Of a stretch of 10,717 bases of DNA, positions 1 to 10,012 are shown piece by piece. The stretch is from NCBI GenBank assembly GCA_022361135.1, contig JAKSBM010000599.1, positions 1 through 10,717 on the forward strand, written 5' to 3'. The stretch comes from Desulfobacterales bacterium. Its GTDB lineage: Bacteria > Desulfobacterota > Desulfobacteria > Desulfobacterales > Desulfobacteraceae. Made by a program: the position numbers and the translations under genes. Within the stretch, counting starts at the first letter, position 1, and each line of letters begins with the position of its first letter. The notes beneath the pieces were generated by a model, which saw nothing but the letters and a program-made list of their open reading frames with translations, had not been told where the DNA came from and searched no databases.

Positions 1-3566
<3,566 letters not shown>

Positions 3567-4005
3567 TTTTTGTCTGCTTTGGGTGATTTCTAAATTTGGA
3601 CCACGATAAAAACACGATGTTTTGTTGTGTTTTTCTGAAAAGAATTTTTATTTGAATTTGAAAAAGAAAACAACGCGACAAAAACCATGTGATAATGCGT
3701 ATAAAAACATCGTGGTATGGGGGTTGAAAACACTTTAGATGGTTAAAAATACGGTTGGGGGTGTAGTTTTTAAGGCGTGAATGTGCTGTTATTCCAGTTT
3801 GTTGTGGATATGTGGTGAACGTTTGAAAAAAACAGGATAGGTTTTTGGAAAAATGCTGGAAAACAAGGTCGCCCATGGTCGTGGAACTAGAAAATAGGCA
3901 ATTAAATGGGGGCCGCCACCCGTAATTGAAGAAAAAAAGGGGTTTTTCCTTGCCCCGTGTTTACTGGGTTGGTACATCCAAGTATCACTACAGAGGAGAC
4001 GAACC
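3567..4005. other. AT-rich divergent intergenic region
   Basis: This 439-nt stretch lies between the divergently transcribed PPDK-N protein and the PAS/LuxR regulator, so it should hold promoters for both. It is much richer in A and T than the flanking genes. I see no convincing coding sequence; short open frames here lack good ribosome sites and family character. No recognisable riboswitch or RNA gene was found. It contains the CACGAT repeat set (3601-3715) and, near the right end, a TGGGTTG motif (3963-3973) that recurs upstream of the solute-binding protein. No confident -35/-10 pair could be assigned on either strand. Confidence 0.7.
3601..3715. repeat. Three-copy CACGAT motif with 11-bp inverted repeat arms
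   Basis: CACGAT occurs at 3602-3607 and again at 3613-3618, a start-to-start distance of 11 bp, close to one helical turn. An inverted third copy (ATCGTG) is at 3709-3714. The second and third copies extend to a perfect 11-bp inverted repeat, CACGATGTTTT at 3613-3623 and AAAACATCGTG at 3704-3714, with 80 nt between arms. The second copy also sits in a small local palindrome, AAAACA-CGA-TGTTTT (3609-3623). The set is 36-150 bp upstream of the minus-strand PPDK-N start, where operators or activator sites would be expected. The binding factor is unknown. Confidence 0.4.
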
Positions 4006-4896
4006 ATGGGAAAACGGCAAGATCGTACCACGGCTTTGGCTGCCAGTGAGGACCGGTACAGGGAATCTCGATTCCAAACCCTGGTGGAAACCATGGGGGA
4101 CGGGCTTTCCGAGATCAATGAACATCAGGAAACGACCTACGCCAACCTCACCCTGTGCCGCATGTGGCGCAGGGATTTGTCGGATATCCTGGGGGTGCCT
4201 GTCAGCCGATTCTTGGATGATGAGAACCGTGCTGTTTTGAATGCCCAGATGGAAAAGCGGCGCCAGGGTGAGTCCACCCCCTATGAACTGACCTGGACCT
4301 GTGGTGATGGGGCGCTTCTTCCAACGCTTATGACTCCCACCCCCTATTTTGATGACCAGGGCGAATTCAAGGGCTCTTTTGCCGTGGTGACGGATATCTC
4401 CTTCCATTGCCATGAAAAGAATTCCCTGACCCGGGAAGTGGATCGGAGAACCCGGGAATTGGAAAAGAAAAATCAGAGTTTGGAGGAATTAAACACCACC
4501 CTGAAGGTCCTTTTCAAAAAGCGAGAGCAAGATCGAAAGCGCATGGAAAATCAGATGACGGTGAATATCAAGGAATTGATACTACCCTGCCTTGAGCGGC
4601 TTGGAAATGGGAACTTGGATTCCGCCCAGCGCCTCTGTTTAAGAACCGCCGAGGCCCACCTCAACGAGATCACCTCCCCCTTTATCCATCGACTCTCCAT
4701 TGCATTTCGTCAGCTTACTCCGTCTGAAATCCAGGTGGCCAATCTGGTTCGCCACGGCAGGAGTTCCAAGGAGATTGCCCGGACCCTTGGAATTTCCAGG
4801 GAAACCGTGGGCTCTTACAGAAAGCAGATACGTCGAAAGCTGGGAATCACCCGCCGTGGCATCAATCTACGGTCCCATTTAAGTCGTCTTTTTTAA
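4006..4896 (+). CDS. PAS-domain sensor / LuxR-type HTH transcriptional regulator
   Basis: 296 residues, no membrane segment and no signal peptide, so a cytosolic one-component regulator. Residues about 21-135 fit a PAS sensory domain (FQTLVETMGDGLSEIN, then a C-terminal strand GSFAVVTDIS). Residues about 138-185 are highly charged with heptad-like Leu spacing and probably form a signalling coiled coil. Residues about 236-284 are a LuxR/GerE helix-turn-helix: LTPSEIQVANLV, then the recognition segment SKEIARTLGISRETVGSYRKQIRRKLGI. There is no receiver domain or histidine-kinase domain. AGAGGAG at 3992-3998 precedes the ATG at good spacing. The gene lies just upstream of the solute-binding protein and ligase on the same strand and is a natural candidate to control them, although no binding site is proven. 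The ligand sensed by the PAS domain cannot be told from sequence. Confidence 0.9.
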   Translation: MGKRQDRTTALAASEDRYRESRFQTLVETMGDGLSEINEHQETTYANLTLCRMWRRDLSDILGVPVSRFLDDENRAVLNAQMEKRRQGESTPYELTWTCGDGALLPTLMTPTPYFDDQGEFKGSFAVVTDISFHCHEKNSLTREVDRRTRELEKKNQSLEELNTTLKVLFKKREQDRKRMENQMTVNIKELILPCLERLGNGNLDSAQRLCLRTAEAHLNEITSPFIHRLSIAFRQLTPSEIQVANLVRHGRSSKEIARTLGISRETVGSYRKQIRRKLGITRRGINLRSHLSRLF

Positions 4897-5157
4897 AACT
4901 AAATCATTTTCACGGCCTTGGGAAAATGGGTAGATTTCATACCCAATATCCCCCCGAATTATTCCCCTTGCTCCTCCATGCAAGGTGGACTACATCTCTT
5001 GTTCAGGTATTGGGTTCATCCTCCCATTGGGTTGATCTTCCAATTTTTGTCCCCTTCCAGGGTTCCTCCTCTCCAATACCTTTATTACCAGGCATATTCA
5101 TCAAGAAGGCTGAGCTGTTCGCTGGCGTATTTTTATCTATTTTCCAAGGAGGCGTCC
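4897..5157 (+). promoter_or_regulatory. Leader/intergenic region upstream of the solute-binding protein with repeated TTGGGT motifs
   Basis: 261 nt without a credible gene; an open frame runs in from 4918 in the frame of the next gene, but its product there is low-complexity and lacks a ribosome site. A 6-bp hairpin, TGGGTA/TACCCA, spans 4927-4945 with a 7-nt loop and has no downstream T-run, so it is not a standard terminator. ATTGGGTT occurs at 5009-5016 and 5026-5033, and the inverse core ACCCAA at 4941-4946. A promoter for the downstream genes probably lies here, but no clear -35/-10 or -24/-12 element can be assigned. Confidence 0.35.
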
Positions 5158-6165
5158 ATGAAAGCCGTTATTCGTTTCATTAGTCCCTTTCTTCTGGTGT
5201 TGTTCTTTTTTTCTCCATCTTGGGCCAAGCCCGTTAAATTGACCTACTCCAATTTTTTCCCACCCACCCATGTGCAGAGTGTCCTTGCCCAGGAGTGGTG
5301 TGACGCGGTGGAGAAAAGAACCCAGGGACGGGTCAAGGTGGAGTACTATCCCGGCCAGACCCTGACCAAGGCCAAACAGAATTACGATGGTGTGGTCACC
5401 GGGGTTTCGGATATTGGCATGTGCCTTCTGGCTTATACCCGGGGGCGTTTTCCCGTCATGGAAGCCGTGGACCTTCCCCTGGGGTATAAAAGTGGAATGG
5501 CGGCTACCCAAGTCGTCAATGCCGTTTATGCCGCCTTTAAGCCCAAGGAATTGATGGATACACAGGTTATGTATCTCCATGCCCACGGAGCAGGTTTGTT
5601 GCACACCAAGGGACGGGCCGTCCGTACCATGGCTGATTTTAAGGGATTGAAGATCCGGGGGCACGGCACCAGTGCCCAGGTGATTTCCGCTCTAGGGGGC
5701 ACTCCGGTCTCATTGCCCATGCCGGAATTATATTCCAGCCTCCAAAAGGGCGTGGTTCAGGGAGCACTCTACCCTGTGGAGGTCAATAAGGGGTGGCGCA
5801 TGGGGGAGGTGAGTGAGTATATGACCTTGAATACCTCCATTGCCTATACTTCATCCTTTTACGTGGTCATGAATAGGGCCAAGTGGGAGGCCCTTGCACC
5901 GGATATCCAAGAGATTATTCAGGGGATTAATCAGGAGTGGATCCTTCGCCATGGCCGGGCCTGGGATGAGTCCGACCGGGTCGGGTTGGAATATTTTAAA
6001 GGCCTGGGCCATGAAGTGATTGAATTGCCCCAGTCCGAAGCGGCTCAATGGCGGAGAACCATTGAACCTGTAATTGGAAAATATATCCAGAAGATGGAAA
6101 AGAGAGGGTTTGAGGGCAGAAAGATCGTCTCCTTTGTCAGGAACAGCCTGGCCCAACACCAATAA
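5158..6165 (+). CDS. TRAP transporter solute-binding protein, DctP family
   Basis: 335 residues, the usual size of periplasmic DctP-type receptors. Residues 1-23 form a signal peptide (basic MKAVIR, hydrophobic core, likely cleavage after SWA), so the mature protein should be periplasmic. Family features include the N-terminal strand VKLTYSNFFPPTH (26-38), the VEKRTQGRVKVEYYPGQTL segment (51-69), and KGLKIRGHGTSAQVISALGGTPV (162-184), where Arg167 matches the conserved carboxylate-binding arginine. That implies an organic-acid ligand by family knowledge; the ligand itself is unknown. The start is set by AAGGAGG at 5146-5152, 5 nt before the ATG, and by the signal peptide; the frame is open upstream to 4918 but not plausible as protein. 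No DctQ or DctM gene follows: the next gene, 13 nt on, is a CoA ligase. It either uses membrane components encoded elsewhere or acts as a sensor-like receptor. Confidence 0.93.
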   Translation: MKAVIRFISPFLLVLFFFSPSWAKPVKLTYSNFFPPTHVQSVLAQEWCDAVEKRTQGRVKVEYYPGQTLTKAKQNYDGVVTGVSDIGMCLLAYTRGRFPVMEAVDLPLGYKSGMAATQVVNAVYAAFKPKELMDTQVMYLHAHGAGLLHTKGRAVRTMADFKGLKIRGHGTSAQVISALGGTPVSLPMPELYSSLQKGVVQGALYPVEVNKGWRMGEVSEYMTLNTSIAYTSSFYVVMNRAKWEALAPDIQEIIQGINQEWILRHGRAWDESDRVGLEYFKGLGHEVIELPQSEAAQWRRTIEPVIGKYIQKMEKRGFEGRKIVSFVRNSLAQHQ

Positions 6166-6178
6166 CAGGGGCTTTGAA

Positions 6179-7504
6179 ATGAATAGGAACCCATCATATT
6201 GGAATCCGGTTCTGGAAACCCTGCCCCTGGAAAAATTACGTTGGCTTCAGTTCAATAAGTTCAAACGGGTTTTTACCTGGGCCTGGGAACATTCAAAATT
6301 CCATCGTTCCCTTTATGACAAAGCCGGGGTAAGCCCTGGGGATATCCATTCCCTGGATGACTTGGTCCACATCCCCAAGGTTGAAAAATCCATGATGCGG
6401 AATGTCCAATGCAGGGAGCCGTATCCATACGGAGATTCCCTCTGCGTACCCCTGGAGAAGGTGACCGCCTTTCGTCAGACTTCCGGGACCACGGGGCAAC
6501 CCGTATACCAGGCCGATTCCGCCGGGGATTGGGAATGGTGGTCCGAGTGTTGGGCCCAGCTCCTCTGGGCCCAGGGGTATCGTCCATGGGATCGTGTATT
6601 TCTGCCCTTTGGGTATAATGTATTTGTGGCCTTCTGGGCCGGGCACTATGGTGCGGAAAAGTTGGGGTGCGAGGTGGTCCCCGGCGGGGTCCTGGATACC
6701 CAGGCCCGGATTTTGAAAATCGAGGAACTACGCCCTACGGCCATGATGGCCACACCAACCTACGTGCTGCGCATGGGGGAGGTGGCCCTGAAGATGGGAT
6801 TGAATCCGGCGGAGTTTTCCATTGAACGAATCACCTGTGCCGGGGAGCCCGGGGCTGGGATTCCCGCCACCAAAAAGCGGATTGAAGCCTTGTTCGATGC
6901 CCGGGTTTTTGACCACGCCGGTGCCACGGAGATTGGGGCCTGGTCCTATGAATGTTCGGCCCAGCCCAGGGGAATGCATGTGAATGAGTCCATGTTTCTA
7001 GTGGAGATCGAAGATTTGGAAACCGGAAAAATCATCCATGATCCCGGAAAACCGGGGAAAATGGTGATTACGGCCCTGGATCGCATGGCCCAGCCTTGCA
7101 TTCGTTTTGATTCCAAGGATCTGATTCAATGGGATTATGAGCCCTGTGCCTGCGGCCGCAGCTTTCGTCTTATTCGGGGGGGCGTTCTTGGCCGGGTGGA
7201 TGACATCACCAAAGTTAAAGGGGTCTTGTTCAGTCCTGGGGCTGTGGAAGAGGTGGTGCGTTCCTTTGTGGAATTGGGCAATGAATATCTCTTGACCGTG
7301 GACCGGCCCGGGGATGTGGATCGGCTTTCCCTTCAGGTGGAAATCGAGGGCGGGCAAGCATCATCGGAGTTGGTTGGGCGACTCCGGGACGAACTGCGAT
7401 TGAAAACCAATTTGGGGTATGAGATTGGGTTCAAGAATCTGGGCGAACTTCCCCGGTATAAATTGAAGGCCAAGCGATTCAAGGATTTGAGGAAAAACGC
7501 ATAG
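6179..7504 (+). CDS. Phenylacetate-CoA ligase-like AMP-forming acyl/aryl-CoA ligase (PaaK family)
   Basis: 441 residues, typical PaaK size. The adenylate-forming motifs appear in order: TSGTTGQP (101-108) phosphate loop, DHAGATEIG (245-253), IRFDSKDL (308-315) and GRVDDITKVKGV (338-349), ending in a small C-terminal domain. The CACGR cluster at 323-327 matches a cysteine pair common in PaaK-like ligases. The expected reaction is ATP-dependent conversion of a carboxylic acid, often aryl or arylacetic, to its CoA thioester in the cytosol. The specific substrate cannot be read from sequence, so I give no symbol. The start at 6179 is chosen because it begins the recognisable protein 13 nt after the receptor stop, with a weak AGGGG upstream; the frame is open further back but overlaps the receptor gene. 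The short spacing suggests co-transcription, and the pairing suggests that the captured acid is activated here. Confidence 0.92.
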   Translation: MNRNPSYWNPVLETLPLEKLRWLQFNKFKRVFTWAWEHSKFHRSLYDKAGVSPGDIHSLDDLVHIPKVEKSMMRNVQCREPYPYGDSLCVPLEKVTAFRQTSGTTGQPVYQADSAGDWEWWSECWAQLLWAQGYRPWDRVFLPFGYNVFVAFWAGHYGAEKLGCEVVPGGVLDTQARILKIEELRPTAMMATPTYVLRMGEVALKMGLNPAEFSIERITCAGEPGAGIPATKKRIEALFDARVFDHAGATEIGAWSYECSAQPRGMHVNESMFLVEIEDLETGKIIHDPGKPGKMVITALDRMAQPCIRFDSKDLIQWDYEPCACGRSFRLIRGGVLGRVDDITKVKGVLFSPGAVEEVVRSFVELGNEYLLTVDRPGDVDRLSLQVEIEGGQASSELVGRLRDELRLKTNLGYEIGFKNLGELPRYKLKAKRFKDLRKNA

Positions 7505-7512
7505 GAGATGCC

Positions 7513-7788
7513 ATGGAAAAGGTTCGAGGGATCCCTTCCCATCAGTTGAAATCCATGTACGAAAAAATCAATATTCTCAAGGCGGTGGCCGGGGAACTCT
7601 ACCGGGAGTCGGGAAATTTCCCGGCCATTGAGAAAAATGCAGACCGGATTTTGGCCGGGGTGAAGATGATGGAACTGGGGCTGGGGGATATCATGGCCCT
7701 GGATATGGTGGATCGTCCATTGGGCCGGGACGGACACGGAGGGTCCCCAGGCGTTGGTAGGCTTCCCATGTGTCCACATCCCAGGTGA
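7513..7788 (+). CDS. Small hypothetical protein downstream of the CoA ligase
   Basis: 91 residues, not recognised. AGGAG at 7503-7507 overlaps the ligase stop codon (7502-7504), a layout suggesting translational coupling, which favours a real gene. Residues 1 to about 62 look like a compact, soluble, mostly helical unit (for example SMYEKINILKAVAGELYRES and a later ILAGVKMMELGLGDI). From about residue 60 to the end the sequence becomes Gly/Pro/Arg-rich (DRPLGRDGHGGSPG) and is antisense to the end of mocA, so the tail may be a non-native extension. There are no Cys pairs, membrane segments or catalytic motifs. It might belong functionally with the ligase, but no function is proposed. Confidence 0.6.
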   Translation: MEKVRGIPSHQLKSMYEKINILKAVAGELYRESGNFPAIEKNADRILAGVKMMELGLGDIMALDMVDRPLGRDGHGGSPGVGRLPMCPHPR

Positions 7789-8329
7789 TTTCCCTGTGGG
7801 GAAGTTCCAGTTTTTTTATCTGGTGACCATGGGCTGGAAACAATGCCCGGGCCCCGGCATCCCCCCGGAGGCCGGATAATTCATTGAACAATTTTTTATG
7901 GATGACCACCGGATTGCCCGGGCTGCCCCGGTGGTAGGGAATCTGGATTCCGGCCCGGGTCTGCACCCATGCCCGGATGATTTGGTCCAGGATGGTGGGG
8001 CCCACCAGGGGTTGATCTCCCAAGAGAAACAGGGCGGCCTGGGTGTGGGATGGTGCTGCCGCCAGACCGGCTTTGAGGGAAGAGGCCTGGCCGGTTTTAA
8101 AATGCGGATTCATGACGACCTGGATACCCGTGAGATCCAGGCGATCCCCAATGTCCCGTGCCCGGTGGCCCAGAACCAGGATGATGTGGGCCAGGCAGGT
8201 TGCCTTGGCATTTTCCACCACCTGCCCCAGGAGGGTGGTTTTCCCCCAACTTAAAAGTTGTTTGGTTTGACCCATGCGGGTGGACATGCCCGCCCCCAGT
8301 ATGATTCCGGTGATATGGGGACGGGTCAT
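7691..8329 (-). CDS. mocA: Molybdenum cofactor cytidylyltransferase-like nucleotidyltransferase (MocA type)
   Basis: 212 residues, near the usual 190-200 for MocA. It transfers a nucleotide (CMP expected) to molybdopterin to make the dinucleotide cofactor used by xanthine dehydrogenase-family enzymes. Visible motifs are the N-terminal nucleotide loop LGAGMSTRMGQTKQLL (11-26), the metal-binding region LGDQPLV (103-109), SPGNPVV (136-142), GDAGARALF (156-164) and WDVDTWEAYQRL (183-194), which matches the end of the core fold. The last 18 or so residues are Pro-rich beyond the normal end and overlap the convergent small ORF. The ATG overlaps the stop of the YqeB-YqeC gene as ATGA, so the two are translationally coupled. 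The context next to a molybdenum hydroxylase subunit supports the assignment over other NTP transferases; CTP rather than GTP specificity is inferred. Confidence 0.88.
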   Translation of the reverse strand: MTRPHITGIILGAGMSTRMGQTKQLLSWGKTTLLGQVVENAKATCLAHIILVLGHRARDIGDRLDLTGIQVVMNPHFKTGQASSLKAGLAAAPSHTQAALFLLGDQPLVGPTILDQIIRAWVQTRAGIQIPYHRGSPGNPVVIHKKLFNELSGLRGDAGARALFPAHGHQIKKLELPHREITWDVDTWEAYQRLGTLRVRPGPMDDPPYPGP

Positions 8330-9954
8330 GGTGGGCTGTTTCCCCTGTGTTTCCCATGGATGCTCACCACTGGATTGGGGGCGTTCAGCCGGGTGACCAG
8401 GCAGTCCGCCGGCAGGGCCTTCAGCCGCCGGGCCACGGATTGGGCATGGGCCGGGTCTTCCAGGCGGTCGGCCTTATTCAGGAGAACACGGCATTCAATC
8501 GGAGAAATCCGGGTGAGGGCTTTTCCCATTTCCCGTTCAATGATTCGGGCCATGGACTTCGGGTCCAGGGTTCTTCCCGGTTCAAATTCCAGGAGTTTGG
8601 CCATGAGTTCCGGGCGGTGGACATGGTCGGAGGTCAGGGGGCATCCCAGGGCATCCAGGCCGGAAACATGGAAGAGATGGGTTGTGGCGGCGGGTAGAAC
8701 CGGCTCATGATCAGCCGAGGCTTTGACGGGTTTTTGCCGGGATCCATCCGCCTCCACAAAGATGTAGTCAAATCGGTTCAATTGATGGATCTTGTCCAGG
8801 AATTCAGGGCTGAATCCCAAAAGTTTTCCCCGTTTTTTATCTATCCCCATGCCGGCGGTGACATGGGTCGGGTGGGAATGGAGTCGGGCCATCCGGGTTT
8901 TGAATGCCTTTATATCCGGGGTTAAAATCAAATTGGGGCTCTGGTGGGTGCCGGGGACAAAAATTTTGGTCGAGGTGGTGGTGAGGACATTGTAACCCCT
9001 TTTTGCCAGGGTGTGGGCCAGTGCGAACATGAGGCTGGTTTTTCCCCCGGCTCCGATGATGGAAACCAGGGCGCCGGGTGGGGTCAGTCCCAGTGCCTGG
9101 ACCAGGTCCACACGGTGTTGGTTCTGCCAGGCGAGAATGGCCTGGAGGACACTGCCCCCCAGGGTCCGGGCCTTGTCCGACAGGGTGTGGCAGTATTCAA
9201 GGATTCCCCGGGGATCAATGTCCCCAATCTTCATTCCTTGTCGTACCCGGGTTCCGGGGCGGATCTGACCCCTTAATACGCCGGAAATTCCAGCCTTTAT
9301 CCATTGACCGTTGATCCGGCCCACCACGGTTCCGGCCTCCACCCGGGTGCCGATGTCCAGCTCCGATATAAATTGTCCGCCGCAGGGTGCCCGGAGGACG
9401 CGTTCCCGGGTATATCCGCCGATATCCCCGGGAATGCCGGTGTTGGCCAGTGCTGTCCCCTGGTCCAGAATTCGTCCCAGGTTATGTCCCCGGTGGGTTT
9501 CAATGACCTGGTCCACATCCTTGCCTGGGGTGAAGCCCGGCCCCAGCCCCAGAACCAGGGGCGCTTCGTCCCGGTGGGTTCCCCGGTTTTGTTTGGCAAT
9601 GAGTGCATCGACGACAACATGGGGCTTGATCTGGGAAATGCTTTTCCATTCCGGATCTGGAATGATGGGGATTTGTTCCCGGTGAAAGGCATGTTTTACC
9701 TCGTCCATGTTATCTGCCCGGACCGCCATCACCCCCTCCACTTGCTGTTCGCCCTGGTGGACGGCCTCACAAAAACTCACCTGCCGCCGAACGGCCAAGG
9801 GATGGTGGGTTTCCACCATGACGATTTTTCGAAATCCCGCCTGGTATAGGCACCAGGCAATGCCGGTGGCCATTTCTCCGGCCCCCTTGATGCAGAGGGT
9901 GATTCCACTGCTGTTCCGGGGGCCCGGATCGGAGTGACAATGGTCTGGGGACAT
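8326..9954 (-). CDS. YqeB-YqeC fusion: selenium-dependent molybdenum hydroxylase accessory protein
   Basis: 542 residues made of two proteins that are usually separate. Residues about 16-275 match the EF2563/YqeB family: a nucleotide-binding-like start ITLCIKGAGEMATGIAWCLYQAGF (18-41), a VVVDALIAK strand, and LGLGPGFTPGKDVD at about 135-148. Residues about 290-542 match YqeC: a P-loop-like GAGGKTS at 301-307, a TTTSTK segment shortly after, and the hallmark VEADGSRQKPVKA followed by EPV. Both families are known from comparative genomics as companions of selenium-dependent molybdenum hydroxylases, probably handling the labile selenium cofactor; their exact reactions are not established. The start at 9954 is chosen because GGAGGTG (complement of 9961-9967) precedes it and the family sequence begins just after; the frame is open to 10206, but that stretch is antisense-frame noise over the hydroxylase gene. 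It overlaps mocA by 4 nt. Confidence 0.9.
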   Translation of the reverse strand: MSPDHCHSDPGPRNSSGITLCIKGAGEMATGIAWCLYQAGFRKIVMVETHHPLAVRRQVSFCEAVHQGEQQVEGVMAVRADNMDEVKHAFHREQIPIIPDPEWKSISQIKPHVVVDALIAKQNRGTHRDEAPLVLGLGPGFTPGKDVDQVIETHRGHNLGRILDQGTALANTGIPGDIGGYTRERVLRAPCGGQFISELDIGTRVEAGTVVGRINGQWIKAGISGVLRGQIRPGTRVRQGMKIGDIDPRGILEYCHTLSDKARTLGGSVLQAILAWQNQHRVDLVQALGLTPPGALVSIIGAGGKTSLMFALAHTLAKRGYNVLTTTSTKIFVPGTHQSPNLILTPDIKAFKTRMARLHSHPTHVTAGMGIDKKRGKLLGFSPEFLDKIHQLNRFDYIFVEADGSRQKPVKASADHEPVLPAATTHLFHVSGLDALGCPLTSDHVHRPELMAKLLEFEPGRTLDPKSMARIIEREMGKALTRISPIECRVLLNKADRLEDPAHAQSVARRLKALPADCLVTRLNAPNPVVSIHGKHRGNSPP

Positions 9955-9960
9955 GGGCTT

Positions 9961-9997
9961 CACCTCCGGGCCCCGGCCGGAGGATGTCCGGCTGGGG
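9961..9997 (-). promoter_or_regulatory. Two competing hairpins at the YqeB-YqeC ribosome binding site
   Basis: Hairpin A pairs 9971-9981 with 9987-9997 across a 5-nt loop: 11 positions with one imperfect pair (A opposite C in the minus-strand RNA). Hairpin B pairs 9977-9983 with 9963-9969: 7 perfect pairs, 7-nt loop, and it encloses the Shine-Dalgarno GGAGGTG of the downstream gene. The two share 9977-9981 and cannot form together. There is no U-run after hairpin A, so it is not a classical terminator. The region lies in the 58-nt gap after the hydroxylase stop. Pairing was worked out by eye; a regulatory role is inference. Confidence 0.4.
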
Positions 9998-10012
9998 CTG
10001 TTTGGGGTTCGA

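Noticed and set aside
3939..3953. Possible sigma-54 promoter (GG-N10-GC with TTGC) before the PAS/LuxR gene
   Set aside because: The -12 TTGC and the spacing fit, but the -24 element is GGGGT rather than TGGCAC, and homopolymer runs make chance matches likely.
4927..4945. Hairpin TGGGTA/TACCCA as a terminator for the PAS/LuxR gene
   Set aside because: Only 6 pairs and no following T-run; not a convincing intrinsic terminator.
4918..5157. In-frame 80-residue N-terminal extension of the TRAP receptor
   Set aside because: A strong Shine-Dalgarno and a classic signal peptide begin at 5158; the upstream stretch has no ribosome site and no family resemblance, and would bury the signal peptide.
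6074..6178. In-frame 35-residue extension of the CoA ligase
   Set aside because: It overlaps the end of the TRAP receptor gene and shows no ligase-family sequence; the ATG at 6179 gives the usual family length.
9971..9997. Hairpin after the hydroxylase gene as a rho-independent terminator
   Set aside because: The stem is strong, but no U-run follows; it is immediately followed by the Shine-Dalgarno of the next gene in the same operon.
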